A DNA stretch of 22,771 nt from Larix sibirica (lineage: Eukaryota; Streptophyta; Pinopsida; Pinales; Pinaceae). Location of the stretch: the NCBI GenBank assembly GCA_004151065.3, contig NWUY0300044574.1:34315-57085 (forward strand). The letters run 5' to 3'. Below the pieces are notes generated by a model. The model did no database searches, was not told the origin of the DNA, and saw nothing but the letters and a program-made list of their open reading frames with translations. Numbering within the stretch: position 1 is the stretch's first letter; every line of letters begins with the position of its first letter. A program made the position numbers and the translations under genes. Below, piece after piece: positions 10,281-19,868 of this stretch.

Positions 10281-10987
10281 CGGCTCTTCAATAAAGCAAG
10301 CTAATTAATTGATTAAATGTAAAAATACTTAATTTGCTTAAAATTTGAGCATAAGTGTGGTTTAGCAAGATCCATACAAGCCTTAAATAAGTGATTAAAT
10401 AATTTTGAAAAACAAGAGCAATCAACTAGTTAACTGCAAACAAGATTGAAATTGGGGCTTCCATCTTATTTGAATTAGATGGGATCTGTTGTGTCTACAA
10501 CAAATGGCGGCTCATTGGGGAGAACTAGTTATCTCTGTCCGACCAAAAATGCAAACATTATTCTTAGATTTTAGCAAGCATCACATATTGAATAGCTCCT
10601 CTGTTGTTAAATCTTCTACTTTCTTATATTGAATACCATAAACAAAGGTGTCTTCCACAAGCACAAATTCAGATAGACAACAAAATATGATGGTCAACAA
10701 GAACTGTGTGGGTGAGATAGTACGTCCCTATACTCTTCATTAATTGTCAAAAGTAACGTGTCCATTCATGAAATATTTAGATTTTAAATTTTTATTTAGA
10801 TTTTGATAATTTAAATGTCTCTTCTAGGAATTTAAGTCTCATCAATAACATCCTTTACCAATAAAAAATAATAAAACATTAAAATTTAAAAATTTATCTT
10901 TAATTTAAAAAAAAAATAATATAAATCTTTTCTAAAACATAAACCAACTTTATAAAAATATTAAAAAGTCAAACAAACTAATGTGAA
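10281..10987. other. No recognised gene
   Basis: AT-rich, without open frames. A stretch near 10504-10520 (ATGGCGGCTCATTGGGG) vaguely recalls a retroelement primer-binding region on the plus strand, but with no LTR pair it is not called. Confidence 0.4.
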
Positions 10988-11211
10988 GTCAAAACAATTT
11001 GACTTCTCATCGAAAAATATACCCTATCCTGTATCCTACCTTGCAAGGATAATATGAATGTTTGATATTTTAAATAGTATAATTATAGGTTTTTGTCAAA
11101 ACAATTTGACTTCTCATCGAAAAATATACCCTATCCTATATCCTATATCTACCTTGCAAGGATAATATGAATGTTTGGTATTTTAAATAGTATAGTTATA
11201 AGTTAAAAACA
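10988..11211. repeat. 107-bp tandem duplication, two copies
   Basis: Copy 1 starts at 10988 and copy 2 at 11095. They are nearly identical apart from a short insertion (an extra CTATATC-like piece) and a few substitutions. Each begins with the small inverted repeat GTCAAAACAATTTGAC and contains the 10-bp palindrome CCTTGCAAGG. High similarity suggests that the duplication is recent compared with the transposon relics nearby. Confidence 0.9.
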
Positions 11212-13328
11212 ATTTGCTTCATCCCAACAATACAACAACTTTTGTTCAAATTCACCATCCATAAATAGATTGAGTGTTCTAAAAAATTATTTATGCATTT
11301 TTTATTTAGCAATTTTTATAATATAAGATAAATTTTATTCTCATTTAACTTTTAGTTAAACTTAACTTCCCTTTTTCTCAAAGCATCCTAAAAAAATTCT
11401 TTTATGTAGTTTTATTAAATTTTTAATAACTTTTTATTATTTTAAAAAATTTAACTTACAGTTAAACTTAACCTCCAATTTTTTTAAGTGATTTCAAATT
11501 TTTATATAAATTTATTGTTATTGTAATGAATTTTTAAAAAATTTCATAGGTTTATTATTATTTTAATGACTTTTCATTAATTTTAGATTTGCCCTTGAGT
11601 TAAACTTTACTTTTTCTTAGCCTCGATTAGAAAAGAGAAAACTTTACTTTTCATATTACTTTTCTTTCACCTTTATATTATTTGAAAATAAAGATCAAGT
11701 AATACATTAAATATGGTATGAATTAATTTTTTTAGTTTTCATTAATACAAAATCAATATTTTTTATTGAAATTTAATTAAAAATTATTTTGAATTGTTAA
11801 ATGATATTTTTTCAACCGAATTTTTGAAGGTGTTGAATTGTTAAATGATATATATTAAATATTAAAATTATATAATATATTTATATTAATAATATTTGAA
11901 GGTGTTGAATTTATTTTTACTTTAAAAATAATAGTTTTTTTAATTTAAAATTAAAAGTTTAGTCAAGATTACCTAATATTTAAGTGATGTTAAAGAGAAA
12001 AAGTAAAATTCTTCAAAACATTTAACCACCTTTTTAAAAAGTTATAAAAATTTTATTCTTGAAAATTTAGCAAAGCAAGTCTTATATCATTTAAGAATTT
12101 TTGGAAATTTTAAGTAGATCTAGAAACTCTCAAAGTTTTTAAAAGCAATACCTCTAACTTTCACACATAAAACTATAACAAACACCCAAACTTTTATAAT
12201 AAAAAAAACATTATTATTATTTTCTGTTTTAGGTGTGTAAGATTTATATAAAAAGAATTTGGGGAAACCCAAATTACAAAAAAAAGCATAAAACTTGTCC
12301 AAAATTGTTTTTTAAGATAAAGTAGTACATTCTATACATCACATAAGTAAACATAAATCTGACCAAGTAGACATAAGCAATAAAAAAACATGAGATAACG
12401 TATCAACTAAAGTTGTGCCTTGAATGAGCCTAGTCTGTTGACACATCTCAACACTCCATACCATTTTCATTTTGAATATTTACTAATGCTATTGTAGTTT
12501 GTTACATTGTTTCTTCTTCTCCAACCTTCTCCTTCATTGAACTCATGGATAGTATTAGATGACTTGAGATCCCCAAACAAATCCCAATATGATGATGTAA
12601 TGCATTTCTAAGTCATTAGCTAGTTTTCCATACTTAATGCTTGATCTTTCAAGGCAATATGTATTTCCTCTTGCTTCCTTTCTTGTTTCTCTAGATGGAT
12701 AACTAGACATTGGATTGCTTGTCTCCTCCCTTCAAGTTGATTGTTCATTATTCTTAAAAATTTCCACAACTCCAAAATGCCATCACCCCCACTTTATCCA
12801 AAATAAGAAGATTTTGCAATTATTCCAATCAAAGTAGGTAACCTTACCTGAACCCTCGTTCTTAAAGCAAAGTACACCAAGAAGAAAACAAACCTCACTT
12901 AATTGGTTACTCCTCAAACCACCAACCTCCTATCCACAATCCTCCCCTAAGCTCTCTCAACACACCATAAGAATCCAACCCCACCTCAACATAAAAACCC
13001 AACTATTAATCCCACCTTAATAGGTAAAACTTCACATTGCAGATTTATAATCCTCCATTTACATTTACACTAGAATAGAATAGCATTTATTTGTAAAACT
13101 ATTTTACACATTTCATATAACAAAGCAACCACTTAAGCAAACTAATCTCATTTAAAAAACCGTTTAAGATAATCCTTATCCTACGCCATGAAATGATGAC
13201 CGTCCACTACTTTTTCAATGGCGGCTCTAAGCGCCTATCAATCATATAACTACCTAATGATTTATCACAGCCACCCTTTTTTTAATCCATATCCATAGGT
13301 TAGTAAAAAACAGAACATTAAAGACGTG
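11212..13328. other. AT-rich upstream region of the glutaredoxin-like gene
   Basis: Very AT-rich to about 12300. A degenerate motif of the type TTAACTT..AGTTAAACTTAAC recurs near 11343 and 11449 and weakly near 11587. Two short phrases (GAATTGTTAAATGATAT and TTTGAAGGTGTTGAATT) recur between 11790 and 11915. From about 12400 the composition becomes more C-rich on the plus strand. This part must contain the promoter of the gene at 13613, but I could not identify a convincing TATA box or transcription start. Confidence 0.4.
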
Positions 13329-13418
13329 ATGGCCCCATTGATTCATGATTTCACCCACTATCTCTGGACCGTTGAAAGCATCAAAACCCCACAAGGCAAA
13401 CCACCATCAACGGACTAA
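13329..13418 (+). promoter_or_regulatory. Possible upstream ORF 1 (29 codons)
   Basis: ATG at 13329 followed by 28 further codons and TAA at 13416-13418, in a different frame from the main protein. It matters only if the transcript starts upstream of 13329, which the sequence does not show. Confidence 0.25.
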
Positions 13419-13590
13419 ATTCTCGTCCAACCTACGTAACACAGTACCTACCAATACAGGCGTAAAAAACGCCGTACGATTCACGTCAGATAAGGTGACA
13501 AAGCAAGCAGATTCAGAGCTACAAAAGGTACAGGACTTCTCTAAACCCACAGGTGGTTGCAGGGTTCAGAGATTGCTGCAGAAGATTTGA
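13345..13590 (+). promoter_or_regulatory. Possible upstream ORF 2 (81 codons)
   Basis: ATG at 13345, stop at 13588-13590, 22 bp before the main ATG and in another frame. The peptide is basic and Lys/Thr/Asn-rich without a known domain. If it lies in the mRNA leader it would reduce initiation at 13613 and depend on reinitiation. Conservation in related species would be needed to support function. Confidence 0.3.
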
Positions 13591-13612
13591 ATTGGAGGGA
13601 AAATTTAGAGCA

Positions 13613-15106
13613 ATGGGTTGTGTTGTATCAGCAAAGCTGGGCAATGAAAATCTTGAGGAAAATGAAACCTTCGACTACACTACAATATTTGCCAACCCCA
13701 ATACCACTAATCATCATCATTTGGTGTCTCTCACGTCCACCTCTTATGGAATTCTCAGCAATGGCAGCCGCAGGGAGGTCCCCAGTTTCAATCCCGCCGA
13801 GCCAACAGAAGTTGTGGAGACAATCAATATCTGGGAGCTCATGGATGGACTAGAAGAGGAGAGCCCAGAGGCTTGTCATGATGTAAAAGCGGAGTTGGAC
13901 AATGTGGGTACCCTGGAAAACAACAGTGAAGCATTGGATGTCAACAGAAATGTGAAAAGCTTGGGTGCTGGTTCCCCAATGGGTGGGAAAAAGTTTGGGT
14001 TTGGTAAGGAAAATGAGAGGCCCAAACAGGGTTTTGAGTCTGCAAAGCCTGCTGGGGTTGGCCCGGTTAGCCCTCTGAAGGAGAGAAGTCTTGTGGGTAG
14101 GGACATTATTCAAAGAAAGAGTCCTACGGATGGCCCAATTGCAGACAATGGTCTTACAAAAGTGCACGTTGCAGAGACTGTGGATATGGAGACTATCTGC
14201 CAGAAACTGGTAAGTAAGAAAATTTCCCATGGACCCCTCAGAGAATTGAGAATAGATAGCCCTGTGTGTGTTTCTTATGATAGCTTTAAGGATTGCATTG
14301 AGACTAGCCCTACGTCTAGTTTTAAGGAATGTGATGGGTTTAGCCCTCTGCATAGTTTCAAGGATTGCAATGAGACAGGCCCAATGAGTACTATTAAGTT
14401 TTGCAATGGGACTAGCCCTTTGTGCAGTTTCAAGGATTGCATTGGGATTAGCCCTTTGTGGAGTCTTAAGGATTGCAATGGAACTAGTCCTCTGTATAGT
14501 TTTAAGGATTGTCCTGGGAATAGCCCTCTGTTTGATCCGGAGATGCTGGCTTCTTTTGAGACTTCATTGGATAACTTTGAGGAAGACCTCAAAGATGCGT
14601 GGAGTGATGTCCCAGAAAACGAGGGCTCTTTGGAGACTTATGATGAAAAATGCCCTCCTGGAGGGCAGGATGCAGTGGTGTTGTATACCACCACTCTGAG
14701 AGGGATAAGGAAGACCTTTGAGGATTGCAACAGTGTGAGATGTGTGCTTGAGAGCTATGGCATCTGCATCAGTGAGAGGGATGTGTCCATGCATATGCCT
14801 TTCCGGAACGAGCTTGAACAGTTGATGGGTAGGATTGTCCCTGTTCCAAAGCTGTTCATCAAGGGGAGATACATTGGTGGTGCAGAGGAGGTATTGCGGC
14901 TTCACGAAGAGGACAAATTGGGTGGGCTTCTGGAAGGGATTCCAGCTGATACTCTAGGCAGGGTCTGTGATGGGTGTGGGGGAGTGAGGTTTGTGCCTTG
15001 CTTGGAATGCAGTGGAAGCTGCAAGCTTGTTGATGAGGATAACAATGCGGTCAGATGTCCAGATTGCAATGAGAATGGCTTGATTCAATGCCCCATTTGT
15101 TGTTGA
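13613..15106 (+). CDS. Glutaredoxin-domain protein with C-terminal CxxC zinc-finger-like module
   Basis: An intronless 497-residue protein. The ATG at 13613 is the first in frame (upstream in-frame codons start only with GTG), has G at +4, and gives MGCVVSAKL. Gly2 and Cys3 are the usual N-myristoylation and palmitoylation residues of this plant class and imply membrane attachment. Family motifs VSLTSTSYG (residues 39-47) and INIWELMDGLEEE (71-83) follow. Residues 223-306 are seven 12-residue repeats. The glutaredoxin-like fold spans about 353-447, with VVLYTTTLRGIRKTFEDC at its start, the cis-proline site VPKLFIKGRYIGG (411-423), and LRLHEEDKLGGLLEG near the end. The classical active-site CPxC/CGFS is absent, so ordinary disulphide reductase chemistry is unlikely. 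The C-terminus has four CxxC pairs (452/455, 463/466, 482/485, 493/496) that probably bind zinc, as in DnaJ-type cysteine-rich modules. Known relatives in angiosperms are annotated as glutaredoxin-family proteins of unclear biochemical role. The gene stands alone and reads intact. Confidence 0.93.
   Translation: MGCVVSAKLGNENLEENETFDYTTIFANPNTTNHHHLVSLTSTSYGILSNGSRREVPSFNPAEPTEVVETINIWELMDGLEEESPEACHDVKAELDNVGTLENNSEALDVNRNVKSLGAGSPMGGKKFGFGKENERPKQGFESAKPAGVGPVSPLKERSLVGRDIIQRKSPTDGPIADNGLTKVHVAETVDMETICQKLVSKKISHGPLRELRIDSPVCVSYDSFKDCIETSPTSSFKECDGFSPLHSFKDCNETGPMSTIKFCNGTSPLCSFKDCIGISPLWSLKDCNGTSPLYSFKDCPGNSPLFDPEMLASFETSLDNFEEDLKDAWSDVPENEGSLETYDEKCPPGGQDAVVLYTTTLRGIRKTFEDCNSVRCVLESYGICISERDVSMHMPFRNELEQLMGRIVPVPKLFIKGRYIGGAEEVLRLHEEDKLGGLLEGIPADTLGRVCDGCGGVRFVPCLECSGSCKLVDEDNNAVRCPDCNENGLIQCPICC
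14279..14530 (+). repeat. Seven in-frame 36-bp repeats inside the glutaredoxin-like gene
   Basis: Seven units of exactly 12 codons encode residues 223-306. The consensus is x-S-F-K-D-C-N-G-T-S-P-L. Cys is kept in all seven (228, 240, 252, 264, 276, 288, 300), as are Lys two residues before it and Pro five residues after it. DNA identity between units is visible (for example AGTTTTAAGGATTG), yet third positions vary, so the array is not brand new. Repeated [S/T]P sites suggest phosphorylation, and the evenly spaced Cys residues suggest metal or redox chemistry. Both are inference. Confidence 0.95.
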
Positions 15107-15953
15107 TATGATGCACCAGTTCAGATTGTTGATTCTCTGCATCAGCAGTTCCCTATGGGGACAAGACACCCTTTGAAACTAGACTATAACATGATGGATT
15201 CTGATGTGGAATGAATAGCCCCAAGGTCCATTATGAAGAACACTGAGGGGGTGTGGATTCCAAATTCCTGAAGGACATGAATTGTCTTCAAGGAGTCTGG
15301 ATCATTGACTGTAGGAATGAATCTGGATTAAGGTTTGATTAATCATAGTATGGATTTCTTTGATTATTGACTAACATGGGAGGAGCTTGTCAGTAAATAT
15401 TTTGTGTATTCAGTGTTGCATGATATTCTGATACAATAGTATGAATCTAGATATATGGTTTGGCTTGTAAAGATACAGAGATGTTAATCAAAATTCAGGG
15501 CTGATAGCAGTGGGGACTCAACATATTTATTTGCAGTAGAACAGTTTGTACCAAAAAATTTTCAACAGCTGAGAGAATCTTATCTCATTTTCAGTGTCTG
15601 GTTACATCTGCCCTTAATCAGAAGTTGCTTAAGCTTGCTATCTACCTGTTACACAATTGAGGGAGCAGATCAATTTTTGACTTTCATATCAATTCCAGAG
15701 ATTTATTTCATTGTTGTTCCACTTTTTCTAAGAATGAATACATCTCTTCAGTCCTAGAGAAATTAGGTTTTTCTGCAGTTCCATGTTTAGCTTTTTCATG
15801 GGATCAATGTGTTTTAGTTCTCAGCTGTATGTGAGATTTCTATATGGACAATGTTATCTGATTAAACTAAAGAAAAGTGAAATTGATTTTAAGCAGTCTC
15901 ATTTGTATTGGTGTGATAGGTTAATCTTCTTTATTATAAACTTGTTTTAATCC
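15107..15953 (+). other. 3' flank and probable 3' UTR of the glutaredoxin-like gene
   Basis: Directly after the TGA stop at 15104-15106. Composition stays gene-like to about 15450 and then becomes AT-rich. A T/G-rich stretch near 15394-15440 (AAATATTTTGTGTATTC) is compatible with a plant polyadenylation region, but no unique signal can be fixed. No further gene was seen. Confidence 0.35.
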
Positions 15954-16021
15954 ATTGTTTAGTTGTTGATTAAGTGTATAAGATCAAATTGTTTAGTTAT
16001 TGATTAAATGTATAAAATCAG
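15954..16021. repeat. 34-bp tandem duplication
   Basis: Two adjacent 34-bp copies, at 15954-15987 and 15988-16021, both starting ATTGTTTAGTT.TTGATTAA and followed by GTATAA.ATCA. They differ at only a few positions. Confidence 0.85.
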
Positions 16022-16786
16022 TGTAACAAAAATAATTTTCATTGTTTTTTAATATATTACTTGATATTATTAAACAGGAAATTTTAATGTATTGAAAGGA
16101 TTGGAGAAACAAACACTTAATTTTAAATGAATTAATAAAATTCTAATTTTAAAGTTAGATTAATTAACACTAATAGTTAGGACGTGTATTTAATGTAAAT
16201 GTGATAAATACCATGAAGTTATTATTGAGTAAGGAAGCTAATTAAATTAAGTGAACAACTACATCAATCCTAAATAAAATAGGAATAGTTTACTTCAGTG
16301 CACCCATAATACCCCCATGGCACCCAAATTATGCAATTTCCATAGCTAATATATGTCATTCTAAGATTTGTTAAAGATTTCCAATCTGAAGAACAAAATT
16401 AGATGAAAAATATGCTAAAAAAAAATTGAAAACATAGAATATTTAAACTACACCTAAAATATATGGATTAATAACAATAAATATGATATAATTTAACTAA
16501 ATCTATTTCTAATTAGTTTTGGTTTCTATTGTTTATAAATAGCCATAAAAATAACTCTTCATATTATAGGGTTATTATGATGAGTTTTCTTATGACTAGT
16601 GTATTGTATAATTTTTGAAGTTAATATTTGATTTTAGATCATTTAATTACACTTCCGATTATTGTTGAAGAGTGTTGAAATAACAAAGCAATCTCCTATG
16701 TTGTTTTGTTGGCATCAAAATATTTTTTTGCATTCAACGCCTCAAAATAACATTTAGAAGAGACTAGAAGATATTGAGGTTTGCTT
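16022..16786. other. AT-rich spacer left of the Ty3/gypsy element
   Basis: No open frames and no recognised repeat. The left edge of the retroelement LTR lies somewhere in 16760-16790, so the last bases may belong to it. Confidence 0.45.
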
Positions 16787-17359
16787 TGAGTTGAGAGCTT
16801 TGTCACAACAAAGTTACAATATTCTATAATCTCTTAATCTGTAGTGTTTTACTTTAGATTTCATATTTAATATTACTAGCTTAGTACAAAGTATAGAATT
16901 AAATTGAAATTGAAATGAAATAAGTTAAGCAAATGACACACAATGAACACACGATGTACCCTCAGAAAACTTGATAGGAAAAAAACCTAGATAAAAGGTG
17001 AAGCCTATGTCTTGCTCTTTTCATATCAGTGTAGTACTTACTATGGAGTTGCCATGGACATTGTAGATTGTATGGCTACTATAAGATATAATATGTTTGT
17101 TTTGCTTCAATATCCCACTCTCAATGCTTTGCTATTGAACTATGGTTACTATGGAACAATATTGAATATAATAAGAATGGAATTTCTTCCTTTCCTAGCG
17201 ACCCAATTTTTAACATGGTCTAGAATAGTTGTTTACGATCAGGGTTAGGGATTTTGCATGCCTAAACTCTCAAATAGGGTTAGGGATTTTGATCCTCTAG
17301 AATTTTCTTGAAAATACACACGTGACTAACTCTACATGTACGAGTAATGAAAATTGACA
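16787..17359 (-). repeat. 3' LTR of the Ty3/gypsy element
   Basis: It aligns with 22102-22667 through phrases such as ATATTCT..AATCTCTTAAT, GTAGTGTTTTACTTTAGATT, TCTTGCTCTTTTC, ATGGCTACTATA and GTGACTA.CTC. Similarity stops near 17350-17359, where the minus strand reads TGTCAATTTTC, a plausible LTR start. The left edge could lie between 16760 and 16790. Two copies of AGGGTTAGGG occur at 17241 and 17276. The 78-codon plus-strand frame at 17012-17248 is inside the LTR and not a gene. Confidence 0.8.
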
Positions 17360-17798
17360 TGTCATCCATCTGTATCATGGTGGTCAACAAGATGCGTCAA
17401 CTTGCAGGACACATAAGTTCATCATACAAATTCCAATTGAGGTGATCTTCCCATCATTGAAAAGTTATCGATGTGTAGACATTAAGAGGTTGTGAACTTT
17501 GTTGGCAAAGTTTTGACTCCAAAAATGATTGTTTAATGCCATAAACAGGCTTTGGAAATTGTTGGACCTCAAATCACAAAAGCGGGACTTGCCTCTAAAA
17601 TGCCCCCTACAAGCCTATGGCTCCAATTTTTCCACCCAGAAAGCACCAAAATAGATGACAAATTATATATTGATCCATTTCAAACCATACCTCCCCATTT
17701 AGGGATGCTTTTGGTTTCCAAAAACTTTCATTGAAGGAGGTGAGAAAACAATATTCTACCTTCTCATTGGAGTACCATTTGGCATTGCCGGGAAATTA
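17360..17798 (-). other. 3' untranslated region of the Ty3/gypsy element
   Basis: It lies between the end of the integrase frame and the 3' LTR, and no frame here continues pol. The part at about 17512-17690 has a second, diverged copy at about 20130-20330 inside pol. A plus-strand frame of 60 codons at 17552-17734 has no support. No clean polypurine tract is visible next to the LTR. Confidence 0.5.
17512..17690. repeat. Dispersed direct repeat, copy 1 (in 3' UTR)
   Basis: Shares with 20130-20330 the blocks GACC.CAAAT, CT.TAAAATG, and GTGACAAATTATATAT / ATGACAAATTATATAT followed by TG.TCCATTTC. Similarity is about 70 percent by eye over roughly 150 bp, in the same orientation. Confidence 0.7.
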
Positions 17799-19238
17799 TC
17801 ATTTGGTTTCTTTGAACTTTATATGCAAGTCTATATCTTCTACTAACTTCGCTTGAGCTTCTGGTGTTAAGGCCTCTATGGCAGGTAAGTCTTGCTCATC
17901 AACATTTTGGTGCAACAAGGAAGGCTTGTGGAATGCCAGAGCTTCTACATTTACAAACGAGTAAATGCAAATATATGGAGGTAGATTGAGTATGTATGCA
18001 TCATCACCCACCTTCTCCAACACTTCAAAAGGACCATACTACAGAGCCTTGATATTTTTACCAGGGCCATGTAGTCTTTCTTTATTTAGGATCACACCAT
18101 AGAGTCTTGGTCTTTTTACAAGGACCCTATAGTCTTTCTTTATTTAAATGCAACCAAACTCTATCTTCCACCTTTAATGTTGTTTTTAGTTCTATGTTAT
18201 CATGCCAATCCTTGTGCTTTTCATGTGACTTCTTCAATGTCTCTTGTACTTGCAAGTGGATCTGCCTAATTTTATCAATGATTTTTTCTACCTGCAATGC
18301 TTTCCATGAGGTGTTTTTCTCACTCCTTGGCGTCCATATACATCTAAGGCCGAAGGTGACAAATAACCAAAACAAGTTTCAAAAGGGGCCTTACTGGTAG
18401 AAGTGTGTATTGCACTGTTATAAGAGTGTTGAATATAAATCAAATTTCCATCTTGGCTCCTTGGATGCTTATGATTGTAACCCCTCCAAAATTGAACCAA
18501 TGTCATTTTCACTACTTTTGTCTAACCATTTGTTTGTGGATGGAAAGTTGTGTATCTCTTCAACTTGGTGTCCATCTTCTCCCAAAGTGTAGTCCAAAAG
18601 GAATTGAGAAATTTGATATCTCTATTTGAGATGTTGCTCCGTGGTATCTCAAAGTGCACTTGGATTTATGCAAAGAACATGTTTGTCGCATCTTGTCCCT
18701 TGATGGTCTTTTTATAAGGCATGAGAATGCTCATCTTACTAAACATGTCAACGTCCACAAATAGAGAATCATGTTCCTTCTTGGCTCTTGGAAAACCACC
18801 TCCAAAATCCATGGACATGTTCTCTCGTGGTCTAGTAGATACAGGTAAGGGGTGGTGTAAACTTTGCTTCCTATTATTGGGTTTGTTGGTAAAACTAACT
18901 ATGCTTCTTCTAATAATTTGAACTACATCTTCTTGCATTCCAGGCCAATACACATACCTTTGTAAGTTGGTTACTTTCTTACCTATACCAACATACCCTA
19001 TAACTTTAATGGAGGCAGAACCTCTCTGATAAGTTGCAATCTTTCACTTTTATGAACACAAATTTTGTCTAGCTTGTAGTAGCTTGTAGAGCAACCCATC
19101 ATGGAGATTATAGTCACCCTTACCATCACCTTTTTCTACATGAACTTGGCTTTGTCGTTGTTGAGATACCTATATAAGTCCTCATATCTTGTGTATGTCT
19201 TTTTGTATGCATCATGGGTGCAAGACTCCAAATGCATA
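17799..19238 (-). pseudogene. Ty3/gypsy integrase, decayed
   Basis: From 19238 the minus strand gives the linker (THDAYKKTY), then DYNLHDGLLYK and an N-terminal zinc-binding region in which the His and Cys positions are replaced. The YVYWPGMQEDV block follows, and then the catalytic core from SMDFGGGFP. One frame runs from 18953 to 18288 with stops only at 18668-18666 and 18524-18522. The first two catalytic Asp residues are visible (SMDF and SNRDIKF). The third, a Glu in the usual HPQTNGQTE, is Lys here (codon 18518-18516) after a TAG. A frame change near 18330 leads to a basic helical part. A 58-bp duplication then shifts the frame again into the GPY/F-like module (YGPFEVLEKVGDDAYILNLP), ending at 17799. 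No chromodomain was recognised. The protein cannot be functional. Confidence 0.9.
18031..18146 (-). repeat. 58-bp tandem duplication inside integrase
   Basis: Units 18089-18146 and 18031-18088 match at 47 of 58 positions by my count. Each encodes an NKERL-GP-KK-K-LW-type segment, so the piece just before the GPY/F module is present twice. As 58 is not a multiple of three, the duplication itself accounts for the frame change between 18127 and 18023. Confidence 0.9.
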
Positions 19239-19868
19239 TGTAATATTTGATGAGAGATCTAAAATCTAAGCATGAATCAATACATTAATCAATTGCAAAG
19301 AAAGAGATGAGAGAAAAGGAAAATTGCTACAAATAATAATTCTCATTAATATCTAAAGCCACATCATGTGATGTGAGATTCCAAGAATATATACACTCGC
19401 CATTTGCAAGAATAGGAAATATGCAAAAATAGAACTAGTGAGGCTTAACTTAGCTAGAACTTACCTAAATCTTCAAGAGGGAGTTAACTAACAACTAAAA
19501 GACCCAAAATAGACCAATAAGTGCACTTATCCCATGCATAGGGGATAAATCCCTTGAATTAAGGAGAAATCCCTAGAAATAAGGAAAAAGGGCACATTGT
19601 TCCTTAGGGTTAAGGTTTAGGTAAAAAATACTCCTTGAGGATAAAGAATCAAGAACCAAGGCTTGGGTTGACTATGCACAAGTGGTAGGTGTGCTCCTAA
19701 GGATAATATTAGCCATTAATCCCTAAAATCCAGGGATGGAGTGCTCTCCTAACTCAAGAGGCCAAAATATCCAAGAACCATACCATTGGAATAATGAAAC
19801 TAAGCTTAACTAGTAAATGGAGAGAAAATATACTCCCGAGAGAGAGAAAGTTGTAATTTTTCTCAACA
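19239..19868. mobile_element. Probable solo LTR nested in pol
   Basis: This 630-bp piece begins TGTAATATTTG and ends TTTCTCAACA on the plus strand, that is TG...CA as in LTRs. It is flanked by GCATA (19234-19238) and ACATA (19869-19873), a 5-bp target duplication with one mismatch. On the minus strand, pol sequence stops at the end of RNase H (SKITVLG) and resumes directly after the insert with MHLESCTHDAY, which is the expected continuation. No ORF of note lies inside it. The family and direction are unknown; a copia-type solo LTR is possible. The 117-codon minus-strand frame at 19754-20107 straddles its edge and is not a gene. Confidence 0.75.

Noticed and set aside
10504-10520. Plus-strand retroelement primer-binding site
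   Set aside because: The resemblance is loose, and no LTR end or downstream gag was found to go with it.
13553-13612. 20-codon N-terminal extension of the glutaredoxin-like protein
   Set aside because: It would have to start at GTG. The first ATG gives the family's MGC start with better context.
13850-14353. 167-codon minus-strand frame opposite the glutaredoxin-like gene
   Set aside because: It is a shadow of the coding strand, with no domain and no own start context. The plus-strand protein has clear family motifs.
14275-14592. 105-codon minus-strand frame with SLKL-type repeats
   Set aside because: The repeats are the antisense reading of the 36-bp units and carry no independent evidence.
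17012-17248. 78-codon plus-strand ORF
   Set aside because: It lies wholly inside the LTR and is not preserved in the partner LTR.
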